Source of the DNA: Achromobacter spanius
GTDB lineage: Bacteria; Pseudomonadota; Gammaproteobacteria; Burkholderiales; Burkholderiaceae_B
Assembly (NCBI RefSeq): GCF_002812705.1
Contig: NZ_CP025030.1
Coordinates: forward strand, 1,364,001 to 1,428,000
Direction of reading: 5' to 3'
DNA length: 64,000 nt
The notes beneath the pieces are model-generated. The model did no database searches, was not told the DNA's origin, and saw nothing but the letters and a program-made list of their open reading frames with translations. Below are positions 62,782-64,000 of the stretch, piece after piece. The position numbers were made by a program, and so were the translations under genes. Every line of letters starts with the position of its first letter. Positions within the stretch are counted from its first letter, which is position 1.

Positions 62782-63792
62782 CTAGCGGTTCGTGACCGGA
62801 TACACGCCTTGCGGCCGCCACAACAAAATGGCGACCATCAGCGCGATGTTTGAGAACAGGGCCGCCTTGGGAAGCAGAAAGCCGGTGTAGTTGGCCATCA
62901 AGCCGACCAGCAACGCGCCAATCAGGCAGCCGACCGTGGAACCCAGGCCTCCGATCATGATGACGATGAAGATCAGCACGTTCACCTGCGCACCCAGTTG
63001 CGGCACGATCGACTGCTGGTACATGCCCCACAGCACGCCGCCCAGCCCCGCCAGCATCGACCCCGCGACGAACACGCCCACGAACAGATGGCGGATGCGG
63101 TAGCCCAGGCTTTCGACCATTTCGCGGTCTTCGACGCCCGCGCGGATCAGCAACCCCAACTTGGTTCGGTTCAGCAGCCACAGCATGCCACCCAACACCA
63201 GCACGCCGACGGCCAAGGCAACGATACGGAATTTCTCGATGGCCGCATCGCCCAGCAGGAATGCGCCACGCAGCGCCTCGGGTAGCGGCAGTGACAGGGT
63301 TTGCGGCCCCCAGATCATCTTGATGATCTCTTCGCCGATGATCATGCCGCCCATCGTGATCAGGATCTGCTTCAAATGCTGCCCATACACGGGACGCACG
63401 ATCACCCGTTCAAAGGCCAGGCCGACGGCGCCCGCCACCAGCATGCCCACGATCATGGCCGGCAGTACGGCGGCCAGGTTCATCCACAGGCTGCCTGTCT
63501 GGGTCCAGTCGGACATCGCGCCCAGCACGGTCGCCGCCATGTAGGCGCCAATGGCGATGAACAGGCCGTGGCCGAAGTTCAGGACGTCCATCAGCCCGAA
63601 CACCAGCGTCATGCCTGACGCAACAATGAAGATGATCATGCCCATTGCCAGGCCCGCCAGCGTCAGCGTGATCCAGGTTGAGAACGAACCCACCAAGGGC
63701 AGCGCCAGCGCGGCCAGCGCCAGCACCAGCAGAACGGGGCGCAGATCCGCACGTACGCGCGGCAAGGGTGTATCGATATCCAGCGTGCTCAT
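62782..63792 (-). CDS. livH: Branched-chain amino-acid type ABC permease LivH
   Basis: 336 residues, membrane permease of the LivH family: MTLVFGLMDVLNFGHGLF near the N-terminal part and RTKLGLLIRAGVEDREMVES in the cytoplasmic coupling loop. Its start overlaps the stop of the upstream ATPase gene by four bases (ATGA). Partner of LivM. Confidence 0.9.
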   Translation of the reverse strand: MSTLDIDTPLPRVRADLRPVLLVLALAALALPLVGSFSTWITLTLAGLAMGMIIFIVASGMTLVFGLMDVLNFGHGLFIAIGAYMAATVLGAMSDWTQTGSLWMNLAAVLPAMIVGMLVAGAVGLAFERVIVRPVYGQHLKQILITMGGMIIGEEIIKMIWGPQTLSLPLPEALRGAFLLGDAAIEKFRIVALAVGVLVLGGMLWLLNRTKLGLLIRAGVEDREMVESLGYRIRHLFVGVFVAGSMLAGLGGVLWGMYQQSIVPQLGAQVNVLIFIVIMIGGLGSTVGCLIGALLVGLMANYTGFLLPKAALFSNIALMVAILLWRPQGVYPVTNR

Positions 63793-64000
63793 TGATGGCT
63801 TCCCAGCGACAGGCCCAGCAGCCGCGTCTGTAGTGCGTCGTCTTGCGCCAGCGCCTGCATGTCGCCCGCATGGACGACGCGGCCGTTATCCATGACGGCC
63901 ACATGGTCGCCGACCAGCCGCGCGAAGTTGAAGTTCTGTTCGACCAGCAAAATGGTGGTGGACGCCTGCTTGAGTTCGAGGAAGGCGTCGATCATGTTTT
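63789..64000 (-). CDS. livF: ABC transporter ATPase LivF, C-terminal part
   Basis: The frame is open to the right edge. About 70 residues are visible: STTILLVEQNFNFARLVGDH (D-loop and H-region replaced by Gln as in LivF), then AVMDNGRVVHAGD. This is the C-terminus of a LivF/LivG-type ATPase, LivF the better fit from LVEQN. It would energise the LivHM importer. Confidence 0.82.
   Translation of the reverse strand, partial: NMIDAFLELKQASTTILLVEQNFNFARLVGDHVAVMDNGRVVHAGDMQALAQDDALQTRLLGLSLGSHQ

Overview
The window reads as a chromosomal segment of a GC-rich betaproteobacterium of the order Burkholderiales, family Alcaligenaceae, most likely Achromobacter or a close Bordetella relative. The basis is the gene order mnmG-rsmG-parA-parB beside a replication origin, a Bug-type periplasmic receptor, and the tRNA-tuf-secE-nusG-rpl-rpoBC and str/S10 layout. 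I assign this from gene content and protein character; no database was searched.

Layout. 1-1.9 kb: an aminotransferase fragment, an AbrB-type membrane protein and a cold-shock protein with its terminator. 1.9-4.06 kb: a gene-free region with consensus DnaA boxes and, nearer mnmG, seven exact 16-bp parS palindromes plus two variants; I call it oriC plus the centromere. 4.06-10.3 kb: mnmG, rsmG, parA, an acetyltransferase, parB and an asparaginase, almost all overlapping or tightly spaced. 10.3-14.7 kb: a LysR regulator divergent from a cysteine dioxygenase and a large protein joining a PLP-dependent sulfur amino-acid lyase to four rhodanese modules. 14.9-20.1 kb: a Bug receptor and a glutamine-synthetase-like / aldehyde dehydrogenase / iron alcohol dehydrogenase operon. 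20.2-34.1 kb: tRNA-Tyr, -Gly, -Thr, tuf, tRNA-Trp, secE, nusG, rplKAJL and rpoBC.

34.1-35.6 kb: an intact IS3-family element inserted inside the hairpin of the rpoC terminator. 35.6-42.65 kb: an unusual signalling island between rpoC and rpsL. It holds a lipoprotein, a kinase-like protein lacking its N-lobe, a CHASE2 sensor histidine kinase broken by a frameshift, a LysM-FecR protein, a response regulator, and a second atypical regulator transcribed divergently. 42.65-48.04 kb: rpsL, rpsG, fusA, a second tuf and rpsJ, ending at a strong terminator. 48.1-55.3 kb: a catabolic/transport cassette (aspartate dehydrogenase, IclR regulator, hydrolase; divergent porin, cupin and ABC importer) that separates rpsJ from the rest of the S10 genes. 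55.7-60.5 kb: rplC to rpsQ with its own promoter and terminator. 60.5-64 kb: two small secreted proteins and part of a branched-chain amino-acid type ABC importer.

The core regions are ordinary housekeeping DNA. The parts most worth a second look are the origin/centromere region and the DnaA boxes spread beyond it, the lyase-rhodanese fusion, the IS in the rpoC terminator, the signalling island with its broken sensor kinase, and the S10 operon interrupted by a catabolic cassette.
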